Assembly (NCBI GenBank): GCA_902493835.1
Contig: CABURG010000106.1
Span: 1 to 6,017, forward strand
From: an uncultured Collinsella sp.
Lineage (GTDB): Bacteria > Actinomycetota > Coriobacteriia > Coriobacteriales > Coriobacteriaceae
Length of the DNA: 6,017 bases
Direction of reading: 5' to 3'
The position numbers and the translations under genes are program-made. Below are positions 4,788 to 6,017 of this stretch, in pieces; the first letter of the stretch is position 1, and every line of letters begins with the position of its first letter. The notes beneath the pieces are model-generated. The model made no database searches. It saw only the letters and a program-made list of their open reading frames with translations, and was not told the DNA's origin.

Positions 4788-5471
4788 CTACATCTGCATA
4801 AACGGGTTCTGCATAAGTTCGCGCGCCATCGTGGTCGAATCGCCATGGCCCGTCAAGCAAACGGTATCGGGCGGAAGCGTCTTGGCAAGTTTGGAGAGCG
4901 AGCGCATAATCGCCGCCTCGTCACCGCCGGAAAGATCGGTACGACCGTGACTGCCCGGGAAAAGCGTGTCGCCCACAAAGGCGATGTTCCCCTGCTCGGT
5001 CGCGGCGAACAGGACGATGCCGCCCGGCGTATGCCCCGGCGTCTCGATCACCTGCAGGCAGACGTCGCCCACCTCGATTGTATCGCCCTCGGCAAGCAAA
5101 CGCGTCGGCTCACCCGGATCGGGCGTCTCGATACCCCACATGGCGCGCTGCTCCTCGATATTTGCGCGAGGTACCGTCACGTCCTTAGCGCACAACTCAT
5201 ATAGTGCGCTGTCGCCAACGACAGCTCGAACCCCGGCAACCCCGCCAACATGGTCGGCATGACCGTGCGTGCAGACAGAGCCGAGCACGCGCACCTCGGG
5301 ATGCGCGGTGCGGATATGCTCCACAAGACGCTCGCCCTCCCACGCCGGATCGACGATTAAGCACTCGTCATTCGAAATCACGGCGTAGCTGTTGGTCTGA
5401 ATCGGGCCGTTGACGAGCGCCTCAATCGAAGCCGCGCCTCGGGGTGTCAGGTCCAAAGTCATATCGCCCAT
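4788..5471 (-). CDS. MBL-fold metallo-hydrolase (glyoxalase II-like)
   Basis: Encodes 227 aa, a single metallo-beta-lactamase-fold domain binding two metal ions. THGHADH (68-74) supplies His69, His71, Asp73 and His74. PGHTPG holds His147, GDTLF holds Asp168, and LTGHGDSTT holds His209, so the full metal set is intact. This is the short glyoxalase-II/YcbL-like type, which lacks the long C-terminal glutathione-binding domain of true GloB, so hydroxyacylglutathione hydrolase activity should not be assumed. Hydrolysis of another thioester is the likelier guess. No signal peptide, so cytoplasmic. AGGAGG (5487-5482 region) stands 8 nt before the ATG at 5471 but only 2 nt before an ATG at 5477, so I use 5471. 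It follows rel by 88 nt across a hairpin. MBL proteins near rel are common in Gram-positive genomes. Confidence 0.9.
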   Translation of the reverse strand: MGDMTLDLTPRGAASIEALVNGPIQTNSYAVISNDECLIVDPAWEGERLVEHIRTAHPEVRVLGSVCTHGHADHVGGVAGVRAVVGDSALYELCAKDVTVPRANIEEQRAMWGIETPDPGEPTRLLAEGDTIEVGDVCLQVIETPGHTPGGIVLFAATEQGNIAFVGDTLFPGSHGRTDLSGGDEAAIMRSLSKLAKTLPPDTVCLTGHGDSTTMARELMQNPFMQM

Positions 5472-5488
5472 GCGCATACCCTCCTTCT

Positions 5489-5526
5489 AAAATACGTTCG
5501 AGGCACCAAACGATGCCTCGAACGTA
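5489..5526 (-). terminator. Hairpin between rel and the MBL-fold gene
   Basis: TACGTTCGAGGCA (5526-5514) pairs perfectly with TGCCTCGAACGTA (5505-5493), 13 bp around an 8-nt loop. Four T residues follow (5492-5489), then A and the Shine-Dalgarno of the next gene a few bases on. The stem is very stable but the T-run is short. It may terminate most rel transcripts while letting some polymerase through, since no clear separate promoter for the next gene is visible in the gap. Confidence 0.65.
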
Positions 5527-5559
5527 ACCAATATCTATGATGCTGAGAGGCTCTCGCAC

Positions 5560-6017
5560 CTACACACGGCGCTTGAGTTGCGCTCCGCCCTCGCCGGGCA
5601 TAAGACGGCGAGCGTCGTAGACCGAGTCGACGCTGCTGATGGAAGCCAGCAGCGGATCCAGGCCGCTCGCATCCGAAATCTCGACCATAAAGCGCAGGGT
5701 CGCAATACCCTCGCGGTTGGTCGAGGTGGCGGCGGAAAGGATATTGCCGCCTGCATCGCCAATGGCAATGGTGACGTCCTTGAGCAGGCCCATGCGGTCC
5801 AGGCACTCGACCACGATCTCGACCTGGAAGAGAGTGTCGGCAGCACCATCCCACTCTACGTCAATCATGCGCTCTGGGTGCTCCATGAGGCCCTTGACGT
5901 TGGGGCAGTTGGCGCGATGCACTGAGACACCTCGGCCACGCGTGATGAAGCCGACGATATCGTCGCCCGTCACGGGGTTGCAGCAATGAGCCAGACGGAC
6001 CAGCAGGCCACTGTTGC
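5560..6017 (-). CDS. rel: Rel/SpoT-type (p)ppGpp synthetase-hydrolase, C-terminal part
   Basis: Only the last 151 residues are inside the window; the gene continues past the right edge, so no start is visible. The piece opens with VRLAHCCNPVTGDD, then GFITRGRGVSVHRANCPNV. This is the conserved-cysteine (zinc-finger-like) domain of long RelA/SpoT homologues, with the Cys-Cys pair and the later HRANC. After it comes an ACT domain from about LFQVEIVVECLDRMGLLKDV through GGNILSA to LRFMVEI, ending in a short tail (GGAQLKRRV). In long Rel proteins this region contacts the ribosome and tRNA and regulates the N-terminal catalytic domains that make and degrade (p)ppGpp in amino-acid starvation. Actinomycetota typically have one bifunctional Rel, which I infer here, but the catalytic part cannot be checked. 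Confidence 0.95.
   Translation of the reverse strand, partial: NSGLLVRLAHCCNPVTGDDIVGFITRGRGVSVHRANCPNVKGLMEHPERMIDVEWDGAADTLFQVEIVVECLDRMGLLKDVTIAIGDAGGNILSAATSTNREGIATLRFMVEISDASGLDPLLASISSVDSVYDARRLMPGEGGAQLKRRV

Noticed and set aside
4594..4860. N-terminal extension of the aldolase frame up to 4860
   Set aside because: It runs through the fba promoter, its Shine-Dalgarno and the end of the MBL gene, and does not resemble aldolase; the start at 4593 has AGGAGG at ideal spacing.
1..6017. CRISPR array, prophage, insertion sequence or defence island
   Set aside because: No regularly spaced repeats, transposase, integrase or defence-type protein; the gene content is core housekeeping apart from the palindrome after fba.

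Overview
All genes recognised here lie on the minus strand, so they are transcribed from right to left. I see no credible plus-strand gene. The window looks like chromosomal core-genome DNA from a moderately GC-rich Gram-positive bacterium. The likeliest group is Actinomycetota, class Coriobacteriia (Collinsella or Olsenella type). That is an inference from protein character, codon choice and gene mix, not from a database match. The Shine-Dalgarno sequences are strong (AGGAGG type), and the tRNA gene encodes its own CCA end.

In transcription order from the right edge: the C-terminal part of a Rel/SpoT (p)ppGpp synthetase-hydrolase runs in from beyond the window and ends at 5560. A 13-bp terminator-like hairpin follows, then a glyoxalase-II-like metallo-beta-lactamase-fold hydrolase (4788-5471). 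Next is a class II fructose-bisphosphate aldolase gene (3727-4593) with its own extended -10 promoter. A 131-nt imperfect inverted repeat (3596-3726) starts directly after the aldolase stop codon. After that come a cytoplasmic transglutaminase-like protein of unknown role (2035-3468) and a tRNA-Leu(CAA) gene (1909-1995) with its own terminator.

The left third is the classic translation operon infC-rpmI-rplT (IF3, L35, L20). It has a leader of roughly 175 nt from a predicted promoter. The leader holds a long hairpin arm overlapping the base of a rho-independent terminator placed just before infC, which is the architecture expected of L20- or IF3-type feedback attenuation. infC itself appears to start at an AUA codon with a perfectly spaced Shine-Dalgarno sequence. 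The conventional ATG five codons upstream has no ribosome binding site and overlaps the Shine-Dalgarno itself. A strong terminator ends the operon after rplT.

From about 360 to the left edge there is no protein gene, but there is a candidate promoter and about 240 nt of hairpin-rich sequence containing a boxA-like motif. I read it as the leader of an rRNA operon whose 16S gene would lie just off the left edge. This is the least certain call. Overall the window combines ribosome and translation-initiation genes, the stringent-response enzyme and central glycolysis. The most interesting signals are regulatory RNA and DNA structures rather than new proteins.
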